This document shows positions 33,880-44,819 of a stretch of DNA of 64,000 nucleotides, one piece after another. Source of the stretch: Tetrastigma voinierianum (lineage: Eukaryota > Streptophyta > Magnoliopsida > Vitales > Vitaceae); contig JAEQBH010001850.1 of the NCBI GenBank assembly GCA_016808115.1, forward strand, positions 1,054,001 to 1,118,000. Reading direction: 5' to 3'. The notes beneath the pieces were generated by a model, which ran no database searches, was not told where the DNA came from, and was given only the letters and a program-made list of their open reading frames with translations. Numbering within the stretch: the first letter of the stretch is position 1; every line of letters starts with the position of its first letter. Both the position numbers and the translations under genes were made by a program.

Positions 33880-34872
33880 TAAGGTAGTCATACCACCTTA
33901 CCCAATTAGAAGAATAGTTACTAAGGTTGTTCCTAATATATCCTAAGATTGTACTCCAACTATATATATATACTCGGGTTGCACCTAATGTATACTAGAT
34001 TATACCTAATATAAACTAAGGTTGTAACTAATGTGTGTAATAAGCTTGTATACTAAGGTTCACCTAAGTTGTTACTGGATGTATACTGAGGTGGTACCTA
34101 ATCCTAATGTATACTAAGGTTGTTCCTAATGTACACTAAGGTTGTACCTTATGTATACTAAGGTTGTACATAGCGTACAATAAGGTGGTACCATTGTATA
34201 CTAAGATTGTACCTATTATATACTAAGGTTATATCTAATATATATTAAGTTTGTACAATAAGGTTTACCTAAGTTGATACTAATCGTATACTATAGTGGT
34301 ACCTAATATATACTAAGTTTGTACCTAATGTATATTAAGATAGTATTGTACCTCATGTACACTAAGGTTATACCTCATGTACACTAAGGTTGTACACAAT
34401 GAACACTAAAGTTGTACCTATTATATACTAAGGTTATACCTAATGTATACTAAGGTTGTACCTAATGTAAGGTTTACCTAAGTTGATACCAATCGTATAC
34501 TATAGTGGTACCTAATATGTACTAAGTTTGTACCTAATGTATATTAAGATAGTATTGTACCTAATGTATACTAAGGTTGTACCTCATGTACACTAAGGTT
34601 GTACAATGAACACTAAAGATTATGCTAATCTATACGAGAGTTATTACCTGTATATACTAAGGTTATACCTAATGTATACTAAGGTAGTACCTAATGTATA
34701 TAAGGTAGTACCAACATTATAAAAAGGTGGTTCTTAATGTATATTAAGTTTGTACTGGATGTATTCTAAGGTGGTACCTAATGTACACTAAGATTGTATT
34801 TCAAGTATATTAAGGTTGTTCCTAGTGTATGTTAAGGTTGTTCTTAATGTAAACTAAGTTTGAGCCAATGTA
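33880..34872 (+). repeat. 22-bp minisatellite (CTAAGGTTGTACCTAATGTA type) with 209-bp higher-order repeat
   Basis: More than 40 imperfect copies of a ~20-22 bp unit run through the segment. A longer block starting GGTTTACCTAAGTTGATAC occurs at 34,262 and again at 34,471. The unit order inside it is conserved, including the unusual AAGATAGTATTGTACC variant, so it is a 209-bp second-level duplication. The same units reappear at 47,115-47,138 and 50,550-50,720, on the other side of large insertions. Confidence 0.92.
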
Positions 34873-34894
34873 CAACTACAAGAAAATCACCAGT

Positions 34895-35325
34895 TTACCT
34901 TGGATTTTTGCATTTGCAAACCCATAAAAATTAATTTGCAAATTTCTTTTATATGGATTTATATTACATTGCAAAAACCTTATTACAATTTTCCTTTGGC
35001 ATTCGGTTGCAAAAGACTAGCAGTTTACCGCGGGTATTTCGTTGTTATATTGCAATGGATTTCACATCCGTTGCTAATTTAGTTGTTAAATCCCAAAAAT
35101 CAAAAGACAATTAATAAACTAAAGTTGTTGCAATTCCATTGCAAAGTTGCGACATATCAGCAACCGTTTCATTACAAGACCATTGCAATTTTTGTTGCAA
35201 TTCCGTTGCAACTTTGCAACATATTTGAAACCACTATGAGTCGTTGCAAAATATGTTGTTGTAATTCTATTGCAATTCCGTTGCAAATTCGCAACAGCAT
35301 TGCAACACATATTTTCTTTCTAAAC
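34895..35325. repeat. Left subterminal repeat region of the CACTA element
   Basis: Many copies of GTTGCAATTCCATTGCAA-like words in both orientations (for example 35,126, 35,187 and 35,262). Such arrays are the binding sites of the TNPA-type protein in En/Spm elements. The matching array is at 46,780-47,100. Confidence 0.75.
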
Positions 35326-35394
35326 CTTACTTAGTTGCAACAGAATATCCGTTGTGATTATTTTTTTCAATTTTCATCAATTTCTATTAATTTT

Positions 35395-35485
35395 GTAAAT
35401 TTCTAAAATTTCCTGTATTATTCAAAATTTTCTGTACTAATTTCAAAATTTCATGTACCAATTTCAAAATTTCCTGTACCATAAT
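35395..35485. repeat. ~21-bp tandem repeat (CAAAATTTCCTGTACCAATT)
   Basis: Four imperfect copies: AAAATTTCCTGTATTATT, AAAATTTTCTGTACTAATT, AAAATTTCATGTACCAATT and AAAATTTCCTGTACCATAA. They lie just inside the left subterminal region of the CACTA element. Confidence 0.75.
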
Positions 35486-35589
35486 AAAAAATGCAACACA
35501 ATTTTTGATAGCTAATAGTTTATAGTTTCATGTACCATATTTAACTACAATTTAAGTTTATAGTTCCCTTGTGCAACAATTTAATAAGT

Positions 35590-36470
35590 AAAATGTCTAA
35601 TAATCAGTGGGATCGCCGATAGAAGGTACATCGACTTTAGACAGGAGTGATGAATAAGCGGACCCAATAAGCTGCGAAATATTGCATGAAAAACTATAGT
35701 AAGACTATATGGTTGTAAATGCTCCCTATTCTTTCATCCATTTGTTCATAGCATCACATATCTCCTTTCCCAGCCTGAATTTGATATCTTCTTGTGCTGT
35801 GTTTGAGATTCTTGGGCCAGTTTGACTGACTAGTTGAAGGCATATTGATAGAACTTGATGATGAGATCGTAAAGCATATAGATCCCACATCGATCCGAGG
35901 CCATATACTCGCATTTCTTCTTCCTCCCCCAACCTAAATCTAGATAGATTTGAGTTGCATCAGGCGATTGAGATGAAGATGCATCCTCTCTTACAGTAAC
36001 CTCATTCTCTCATTACCTTCTTTGACTACACGATCCACAAATATATAAACATTAGTAATATATTTTTAATAGACGAAAGTACAAAAAATTGACTACAAAG
36101 TTTACATTTACATAGATCTCAGAGACTTTAATCCCAACAAATTGATTATCTACCTTCCTCCTATGAAGTTTATTCTGGGAACTCTAAATGTGGAAGAAAG
36201 TAGGACACTTTAACTTAGCCGCCTAAAATTGAAAAGTATCATATATTAATACAAGAAGTTAAAAAAAATAAAATAAAATCCAAATATTTATCAATATATG
36301 TACCAAACGTTTAACATGCTCCTTATGAGAAAAGGAACCACTGGTATGGTGTGAAGGTCCTACGCCCTCACCTCCAGTCTCACTCATCACATTCTCATAG
36401 ATCATTGGAAATGAACTTTTAAAGTGCAGGAAGGCTGCGATCTGCATTGCAAAGCTTCTCAAATGCTTTA
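35590..36470 (-). pseudogene. Transposase_24/TNP1-like CACTA accessory protein remnant
   Basis: On the minus strand, SFPMIYENVMSETGGEGVGP, then SHHTSGSFSHKEHVKRL (~36,410-36,290) resembles the HTGGS..F.EH block of plant Transposase_24 proteins. Further on, ISNTAQEDIKFRLGKEI and EMRVYGLGSMWDLYAL (35,932-35,726) resemble the RVYGLG block that ends the same family. The relative order is correct for one gene with an intron between. In En/Spm-like elements the partner gene of this class binds subterminal repeats, which are present here. Stops and missing exons make function unlikely. The family assignment is from memory of motifs. Confidence 0.55.
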
Positions 36471-37356
36471 GAGGATGAGCTGGAATTAGTTGGCTGGAGT
36501 CCTTTATCTAAACTAACATCATTGCTATATATTAAATGAAGCCTTTTTATGTCATGACCCTCCCAGCTAGAGCATCTAGTGAAGGATCAACGATAATGTT
36601 GCAATTGAAATAATGCCAAAAACTAATCAAGAAAGAAAAAATAGTCTTATTGTATATGATTTGTGAAACTTTTAATGTTGTCAATTTTAATGATTTATTC
36701 ATATTCCATTCCATATCACATTATAAAAAACATTAAAAAAAAAAAACAAGACAAAAGTGAAACAACATTTATTTATTGATCAATATATAGAAAAATAAAA
36801 TATATCTTAGACCGATTATCTTGAAACTGCCATTGAAATCTTTGATATCATGAGCACCATCTTCCAATTATAACTGAAATCACGTACAAACGCTCCTTGA
36901 AGATATTAGTGATAATCCTAGATATATTCTCTGTGATGTACCTACAAGTAAACATACAAAGTTAATCAATGCAGGCATTTCAACTTCATGTGGTCAACAT
37001 AAAAAAATTCAAATGATATAGTTTAAAAATGGCATTGCTCCCCATCGGTAAGTGTAATGGTAGAATGATGGAGCTAATGGGTAGTGGTGATGCTGAACTC
37101 TATAGTGATGCTACTTGTGGTGTTGAATCTTGTACAGGTGATGGTGCAGATGATGATGCACGATCACTTGGTGTCTGCAAGGTAGAGCTAGTAGTATCAT
37201 GGATGATGGCACCAAGTGTCTGCAAGGTAGGGCTAGTAGTATCATGGATGAAGGCCTGGTGCGGATGTAGGTGTGGTAGGTGATCCCTCTGGCTGATTCA
37301 GAATCTAGGGCACTAGGGAAGATATTTATTTTCATTTAATTTTAAGACAAATTTCA
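36471..37356. other. CACTA interior upstream of the TNP1-like remnant
   Basis: No further conserved protein is seen. A near-perfect ~40-bp duplication (GTGTCTGCAAGGTAG.GCTAG...) lies at 37,171-37,210 and 37,216-37,254. The minus strand there reads serine/histidine-rich text and could be a low-complexity exon of the TNP1-like gene. Confidence 0.4.
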
Positions 37357-37625
37357 TGCGCCCCGTCGAAGTGTCTGGTCTGAGTAACCGTAAAGGGGCA
37401 TATGAGCACTAAGTGCCACTGTAGTATTTTTGAAAGAAAATGGTGAAATGATAAATTTATGAACCCAGAATGTTGTACTAGAACAAGGGTAAAATCGTAA
37501 TTGATCAAATGGGACATAAAAGGCATAAGCAAAGAAGAGAGTATGCCAAAATAAAAATAACAAAAGTTGAAGTGCAATTTCTTGAGAGATGGAGGACCAA
37601 ATTTTAATTAGGAGAAATATGGGAC

Positions 37626-37632
37626 TATAAAA
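37626..37632 (+). promoter_or_regulatory. Putative TATA box of the Tekay solo LTR
   Basis: TATAAAA, ~270 bp from the LTR start, in the same context as 16,683. Transcription would start just before the GAGACAAACC block. Confidence 0.55.
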
Positions 37633-38147
37633 GGCCATGAGACAAACCAAAATTCATTTTTGGTCTCATTTGCTAGGGCAAACCGTGGAGAAGAGTGACG
37701 AAAGGGAAGAGAAGAGGGAAGAGAAGGAAGAAGGAGAAGGAGAAGAAAGGGGAAGAATTTGGAGGTATGGATTTATGTGTATTTTGGATGCTAGGGTTTT
37801 GGTATGGAGATTAGTTGCTCCTTGCCCTAGGGTTTTGTGGAGAGATCACATTAACCCTAGAATTCTTGAAGTTTTGTGGGAAAAACCCTAGTTGGTATAA
37901 AATAAACATGGAATCCATCAAAATTATATGGTTTTGTAGGAATTGGTGGACCTTGGGTTGAATTCTTAGGATTTTCACCTAGGGTTGGTTATAAGAAGTT
38001 CCAAATCACCAATTCAAGTGTTGTGGAGTTGTTTTGGGATGAATTCCATGTTGGTTTTTGAGGTAACATGGAATGGAGAAGTTGTATGAAGAAAGATGGT
38101 ACCAAAAGAGGGAAAAAGAAGCAATTCTGGGCAAAACCACGAAGTGG

Positions 38148-38228
38148 TACCGGTACCACCATGCAGAAAGTGTTTGGTACCGGTACCAAACATAATGGTA
38201 TCGGTACCACACTGTACCGTACCAGTTT
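38148..38228. repeat. GGTACCGGTACC palindrome cluster in the Tekay LTR
   Basis: Three repeats of a GGTACCGGTACC-type palindrome (one decayed to GGTATCGGTACC) within 80 bp, then TGTACCGTACC. Each is spaced by ~25-28 bp. Palindromic units inside an LTR transcribed region could form hairpins. Confidence 0.8.
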
Positions 38229-38559
38229 GTGTTTTGTATAGATAAAGAAACCCAGATTCACTGCCGTTGTAGCAGGAACCTTACTAAATGATTAAGAGAG
38301 GTTCAAAGAAGATTGGAACTCGATGAAAAACGTACGTACCTCGGCAATATTCGTTGAGTGTGAATAAGTGCTATGAAGTATGTTAAGTTTATATGATTAC
38401 GCAAGCGATTAATGTTTTCGCCGTATTCGTTTGAGTGTGTAGGCTAAAAGCAAAGGCGGGAAAGTTGTGGAGTCGTGCTCAAGTTTTAGTAAGCAAAAAG
38501 GTGAGTGTTCTAAACCTAATTTTTCAATACATTGTATTATTGTATAAACTGTTTTAAGC

Positions 38560-38770
38560 TGGTATTTAATGGTTTTGATTGTAAACCATATTTGAAAAGA
38601 AAGCGATGAGTTTAGCAAGCAATAGGTTTTGATTTTAAACCATATGTGAAAACAAACTGAAGTAATGGTTTTGAGTTATTCAACCATACTTTTAAAAAGC
38701 AAGCAATGAGTTTTAGTAAGCAATCAATGGTTTTGAATTGTAAAACCATATTTCAAAGAGCAAGCAAGCA
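38560..38770 (+). repeat. ~57-bp tandem repeat (GGTTTTGATTGTAAACCATA...AAGCAA) in the Tekay LTR
   Basis: Four imperfect units each hold GGTTTTGA-TTGTAAACCATATTTGAAA followed by GCAAGCAATGAGTTT. Each unit has an internal inverted repeat (GGTTTT.../...AAACC). Traces are seen in the 5' LTR at 10,380-10,540. Confidence 0.75.
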
Positions 38771-39189
38771 AAAAGAATATTTTCGAAAACAGGCATAACG
38801 AAAATCCCTAGTTTTAAACAAGCATACCGGTCAGAGGTATTCCGTACTTGCACTGTGGTGTTAGGATATCATTCATGCATTTTAGATTTGCCTGGTCGGC
38901 AAACTTAGTTCATGCATCATGGCATTTAAAAGGAGGCGTAGCGCGTCTTGGGTATATAGGGTTACTTGAATTAGCTAAATTATAGTGAGACCGACTCAAT
39001 TCCACCATATTTCAGGAAAAAGGGAATGGAGCCAAGAAACTCTTCCACCTAGGTGATGTGGAATGAATCCTTCCACGGTATAATTAGTGCGAGCTCCTTG
39101 TTCACTAGGTTACATCAAGCAGGAAAGGCCTCCAATGGTTGATGATTTATAAGCATGTTTTATCTGAGTTTGAAATTAACCACTTGGTG

Positions 39190-39570
39190 CAGTTGAGCAG
39201 GGCTCCAGTGTTTATTTTAAAAGCAAGCGGTTGAGCCAAACTCCCATTTTATTTTAAAAAAACAGTTGAGCCACAGGCTCCGTGGTTATTTAAAGCAAGC
39301 GGTTGATCGGACCGTTTTTATTTTAAAACAGCGGTTGAGCCCGAGGCTCCCGTTTTTATTTTAAAACAGCTGATTGTGAGCTCTCGTGTTTATAAAAAGT
39401 TTTATAAACTTTTAAAGCAGAGATTTGAGAAAGGATTTTATAAACTTTTAAAGCAGCTAGGTAAAGTAATGAAGATTTGAGAAAAGTTTTTATAAACTTT
39501 AAACAAGAAGATTTGAGAAGAGTTTTATAAAAGCTTTTTAAAGCAAGCAAAGGTAAAAGCAAGCAAGAGA
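39190..39570 (+). repeat. Two consecutive ~40-45-bp minisatellites in the Tekay LTR
   Basis: First block: GCGGTTGAGCC.AGGCTCCCGTTTTTATTTTAAAACA units (39,190-39,370, about five). Second block: GATTTGAGAAAAGTTTTATAAACTTTTAAAGCAAG units (39,370-39,570, about five). The second block is echoed at 11,020-11,230 in the 5' LTR. Confidence 0.75.
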
Positions 39571-40197
39571 TTTGAGAAAAGTTTTAGAAAGGCACTAAAG
39601 CAAAAACAAATAAAGTAAGCAAGCAGGCTTGCAAAGAAATATCTCTTGTAAAGGAGTTTCTGAGTTTGAGATGTTTTGAAAAAAGCAAAACATTTTATAA
39701 AGCATACCTCAGGCACGTTTAGCTCATTATTTTCCTGTTTTTATTATTTTTTTCGATTCTGGGCACGCGGGCCTTGCCAGAGCAGTTAGGATTCTCGACT
39801 TTTGTATAGCGTTGTATTAATAATGTTGTAAGGAAATACTTTGAATTTGTATAATGGAGCATATGTATGTACATAGTGTAGTTTTGTGAAATGTGTTGAG
39901 CACAGTCTCACTTTTGAAAGTATGTTCTTGATTTGCCCATATTTTGAAAATTGTAAAATTATATACGAGTTTGGAATATGTCATATTGCGGCTGATGCGC
40001 TCGAGATTTTACAAAAATCCTAAGTTGGAAAAACGAAAAATTTTTATAGGAGATTTCAACAAGCAATACGACCGCTTCACGAAGGGATTTTCTAGTCGTT
40101 GAAGTAGCGGTGGGGATTTTATTAATTAGTGGCACCTGTTGCTAGTAGGGTAGGGGTGTGTCATTTTGACATCGTAGGTATATAACTCTGCTATCGG

Positions 40198-43100
40198 TGT
40201 AGGGCCAAAATCAATTTTAGAAAGGGTAAAATCGTAATTTCGGTCAAAATCCGAAATTTATTCTCTGAATCTACGGCTAACGAAGCAGTTTCACCGTTGG
40301 AATCGTATAAAGAAATCAGTGATCACGTCAGTTGGTGGTCTGAGGCTGATAGGTTGTGCGTTCCGAGGGCATCGCGTGTCGGGAGTGTCGATAAAAGCGA
40401 CGTGTGACGTGTGAAAGTCACATATGGCGCATGTACTCATGTGGGCGCATGTTGTGTGGTAGAGAATGATCGAAAACGGAAGGCCGAGGATGAGTCTTGA
40501 AATGTCAAAATCGAGCTTGGGACATAGATGACATTATGGAAATTGTTTTAAATGATAATAAGACAAAACATGTATAGTGTCGTCTCTTACAAATGAGATA
40601 TTGAGACCAAAACGTGGAAAACCAGAAAAAGGGATGCAGTATGTGGAGTTTTGAGTTTTAGAGAGAGAGTAAGCAACTTCTCTCTAGATTTCTATAAATC
40701 GGCGAAAATTGAAATCCTTTGCTTGAAGGCTTCTTTCTGTGGAAAGAGCTCTGCAACGGACTCCCGGTTTTGGGGAGTTTCGTCAAGATTACGTGAGAAT
40801 TGAGGGTTTCATCTTACTTGGATTTTACACTTTATTTAGAGTGTTAGCCATGATGTTCGGTTGAGTATGAGGCCTTGACCATTGTTGATCGGTCCCCAAG
40901 AACTTGGGGCCAAGATTGTGTCAAAGTACAGGAGCCATGGAGCAACTTATGCGTTTGTAAGGCTGTTTGGGTTATTAATTATAGAGTATGCTATATAAAT
41001 CATGTGTTAGTTTGTATAAGGCCGGAAATGGCGTGGAAATTAGTTCTAAAGTGAACCGATGATTGGTGATTCATAGAACTGAGTAACGAGGTTTCCCTTG
41101 TTCATAGAATAGTGTTCACAAAAATATTTTGTGAAATAATGTGTTTGGTTGGTAATTCGTCGGTGCTCGTGGTTGTTAATTAGCCCATGTGAGATAATTT
41201 TTGGTGTAATGGAATGTGAAATTGCATAACATGTTTGTGTGATTAAATTATGTAAAAATGTATATCATGTTATATATATTTGCATGTGTTATATAATTGT
41301 ATTGGAATTGGCATCATGCATTCCATATACATTGGGGCACCCTAGAACGATAGGAGTGAGTGCATGAGGTGGTTTATTGAGAGAGTGGTTTCGGAGGGTT
41401 GAGTAATAAAAATAATTAGCGGAGGGTAGTCCATACAAAATATAAATCGTCGGAGTTGGCCCAATTGATATATCTGGGAGGGTAGTCCACTAAATGTATC
41501 GGAGTGGGTCCACTACTTATAGAGGAGGTAGTCACAGTAATAACAAACATACTGAAAATAATGTTTCTCATGCGTGGCCCAGAGTGAGGTGTGAGGGGGG
41601 TCGGTGAGGACTCGGGGTATGAGTTGTTCAGGTAGACATTCAAGTAGGATCATGCATTTACTTGAATGTGTGTTTTCTTTGGAGCATTACATATACTTGG
41701 TGGAAGCGGCGATTAGGGTGATTCCACTACGAGCATTGTGGCCTTCAGCCCGAAGTCCGTTGACTACCCGTCAGCATGATACAAGTGGATGGGTTGCGAT
41801 GCCACCAATCGGCGAGAACTCCTTTGTGCAGAGCTCTGCCCAGATCTAACACCACCATAAAACCTATCCCCGAAAAGTCGATATAGCAGTCTAACGAAGT
41901 TAACCTGACCACTTGGAAACCATAAGCAATACTCCGCAACAATGTATATATATATCCAGCTATCAACCATAGTTTCAAAGAGTTCAAAGTTTACTCTTAT
42001 ACAACACATATATTAAAATTAGAAATTCTAGCCATGTAATACATCATAACGACCTGATCAGGAAAGCACTAGCTAAACCTCGAGTCCTACAGGGACATTT
42101 GTCTGCCAAAACTCACTGTACCTATGAAATAGTATCCCTCGATAAGGTGAGCTAATGCTCGATAGTGGAATCCACCTAGTGACTCTCTCCCACCTAAGTG
42201 CGTGCAATGCTCCAAAAATAAACACATATCCAAGCAAATGCATGATCTGCTTGAATGTCTAGCGGTCATCTCAGTATAGTCTTCACCGACTCCTCACTGC
42301 GCTAAGCCTCATATGAGATTATTAACATTTTATTTGTTTTTGTGTGGATAACCCTCCGATGTGTATATATCAATTGGGTCGTCTCGACAGAGATTGATAT
42401 TATTTTATGGATTTTTCCTGGAGTGTATGTCGATTGAATTTATCTCGAATGATTGATATTTTTTGTATGGAGGCCTACTCGATCATATCATTTTTGTTTT
42501 AGACAATCCTCCGAAACCATTTACTGGCTGTCTAGTACACTCACTACTCTTAGTCCTAAGTGTCGATTGCATATGGAATGCATGATGCCAATTCCATTCT
42601 GATCATAACACATGCAAATATATAATCATGCATATATTCACATAATTTAAATCATGACATGTCATGTAATTTCACCATCAATCACATCAAAATTAGCTCA
42701 CGTGGGCTAATGATCAAACATGAGCAATTCGATTTGAATTACTAAACCAAACACATTATTTCACAAAATTTATTTTGTGAACACTATTCTCAAAATTTAT
42801 ATTCTAAAGGAATAGTGAAACCTAAGTTATTATTCGAAAAATCGTGTCGTCGATTCACTTTAGCGAACTTGAATTTCCATGACCATTTCGACCCCTCATA
42901 CACATCAAAGCATCATTTATAGCATAGAACATCACCAGGATACTAAACGGCCCTAACCCTCACGAATTTTTTATAGAAGGCTCAAAAATTCTCACATTTG
43001 ATTTAGGATTTTGGGGCCGTCGAAATATTTCCTCGCATCCTCAATCAACTCAAACATCAACATATCTCTTAAACAAAGTACACAAAAAACCCCGTAAGAG

Positions 43101-44127
43101 AATCCCTACCTCCGCAGGTTGTCTAAACTCCTGTCAGTATTACTGCAGCGTAGAGCACCTCCGGCGTAGAGCGGTTTTCCTTCTGGAATCCAGAAGCTGC
43201 AAACGGTCGGATTGCCTATATTCTGAAAGTGACACTCTCTCCTTTATAAAACCTAAAAAAACTCAGCACTGCAAACCCTCATGCTCTCACACGTTTTTTG
43301 GCTTTTAACTTGGGAAGACAACACTATTGAGTGTTTTGTCTTTTTCCCACTTAAACAATTCCATTAATGCGAATTATATTTTCTTTAGGTTTGGCGTTAT
43401 TTATACGGCCGTCGTTTCATCATTCACTCTACTCATCTAACATGGAACATGAGTGCGTGTCATATGTAACTTTCGTAGCATCGAAAATCGTTTTACGGAC
43501 ACCCGAACGCGATGCCTCGAAAAGCGTGTAAATTAGACTATCTCGGGATTATTGAATCCGGCGATGCTAGCTAGATTTTATGAAACGATTCCAACAAGCG
43601 CAATCCATTCGTCGTCCGAGATCTGAGAATAAATTTTGGATTTTAACCCGAAATTACAATTTTGTAACGAAATTACGATTTTGCCATTTTTTGGTGAATT
43701 TCTAGGTCTTTGACATTAGCTCACCTGTCGGGGATATTATTTTCAAGTGCGAGAGAGCCGAGGCGGCTCATCATAGGGGCCGCTTGGAAGGAAGCGGGTT
43801 GTGGCTTGGGTTTCGATGTATACGTTTATTAGAATGTTTTCATTTTAATGTGTGTTGTATAGAGTAAATCATTAACTCTTGAACTATGGTTATATAGTTG
43901 AATATATATTGCTTGATAGTATTGGTTTATGGAGCCTTTGAGACCGTTTTACTCATGTGATTGATGTTGGGAATGGAGTTCTCCCGAGGTTATGTATCGG
44001 GTGAGAGCTCTCGATACAAAGGAGACTCACGCCTATTTTAAATGAAAAATATCGGAGTCACTCGACATTCCACGGAAGTGTTCTAGCGGGTTGGTGAGTC
44101 AGCGGATCCCGAGTTTAGGCGTCATAT
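40198..44127 (+). mobile_element. Solo LTR B2 of family B, interrupted by B3
   Basis: It begins TGTAGGGCC at 40,198 with AAAGGGTAAAATCGTAATTT shortly after, and ends GGCGTCATA. Both sides carry ATCGG (40,193-40,197 and 44,128-44,132), supporting a 5-bp target duplication. Removing the nested reverse copy leaves ~1.95 kb, close to B1. It lies 34 bp after the Tekay solo LTR, all inside the CACTA element. Confidence 0.82.
41737..43715 (-). mobile_element. Solo LTR B3 of family B, reverse orientation, nested in B2
   Basis: The plus-strand left end TGTGGCCTTCAGCCCGAAG is the inverted form of the B1 3' end (TGTAGCGCCC...CGAGG). The right end AGGTCTTTGACA is the inverted form of TGTAAGACCC. Its length of 1979 bp equals B1 within 15 bp. 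The host text on the left (GTGATTCCACTACGAGCAT) continues on the right (TTAGCTCACCTGTCGGGG). The target duplication is not clean. Confidence 0.82.
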
Positions 44128-44549
44128 ATCGGGTTCAACAGGTCTAACTAATAATCTAAAAAGGTTGTCGAATTGCCTTGCTTGAAGGTTTTGGCCCGAG
44201 ATTTAATGGCTTACAGGATTAATGTAGCCGGCCCCCAATAACTTTTGAGGAATTAAATCCACTCCCCAAGAATTCTTCCCCATGACCATCACTCTTATGT
44301 GGGATAGAAGAAGATGGCTTGTATGAATACCACACTTTGCCCGAATAAATGATTCGAAGTTGAACAAATATTTTGATACGCAGCGAGACATGAGATTGAC
44401 AACACTTAAAAACAAACATGAAACACCTATCAATTTCGTGTGAGTTTCTTGTCAAGCGCATTATAAATCATATATAATATATTTGGGGGTAATTTAAGCC
44501 CCATAAAAAGATACGTGAAACAAGCCACAATCACAGTATTACAATTCGA

Positions 44550-44810
44550 ATTATCTGCGTAATCACTACCTAGTTTAACAGCGAAACCATAAAGAACATT
44601 AGCATTATCATAATCATTCATCCTCCAAACAGCAGGGAAAACATTAACAAAACTAACTGGGCTCAGCCTAATTCCCATTCTCGTCATTGTCCTAAACATC
44701 TTGAATGCCTCTAAGAGTGTTTCGGTTTTAACATACCAACAAATCATAGTGTTCGAAGCAACCACATTTCTTTTACGCATTGTGTCGAACACTCTGCGCA
44801 CTAGCCACAA
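44550..44810 (-). pseudogene. Captured pentatricopeptide-repeat (PPR) gene fragment
   Basis: The minus strand reads VRRVFDTMRKRNVVASNTMI, then CWYVKTETLLEAFKMFRTMT, RMGIRLSPVSFVNVFPAVWR and NANVLYGFAVKLGSDYA. This is ~85 residues covering parts of three PPR motifs of PLS type (VFD.M..RNVVAWNTMI is typical). From memory it most resembles the family around Arabidopsis At3g22150, a plastid PPR protein, but that assignment is tentative. The match stops at ~44,550, after which unrelated codons follow. No start codon or targeting peptide is present. Its location inside the CACTA element suggests transduplication. Confidence 0.78.
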
Positions 44811-44819
44811 AACGTAACA

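Larger units (their letters stand above)
37357..40163 (+). mobile_element. Tekay-type solo LTR, ~2.8 kb, with internal minisatellites
   Basis: It begins TGCGCCCCGTCGAAG (decayed form of TGTAACGTCCCG at 16,374) and ends GTGTGTCA, equivalent to the 5' LTR end at 11,708. The start matches 16,374-17,000 and the end matches 10,970-11,708, so it spans the whole LTR. No primer site or pol follows. A TATA motif is at 37,626. Four blocks of tandem repeats lie inside (38,148-38,228, 38,560-38,770, 39,190-39,370 and 39,370-39,570). No clean target duplication was found. Confidence 0.8.

Noticed and set aside
33880..34872. CRISPR-like array of short repeats
   Set aside because: Repeats of ~22 bp are contiguous with no unique spacers, and the DNA is plant nuclear. 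It is a minisatellite.
37029..37283. Plus-strand cysteine/aspartate-rich frame of 84 codons
   Set aside because: It is caused by a ~40-bp duplication and GATGATG-type low complexity. The minus strand is the likely coding strand of the neighbouring TNP1-like remnant.
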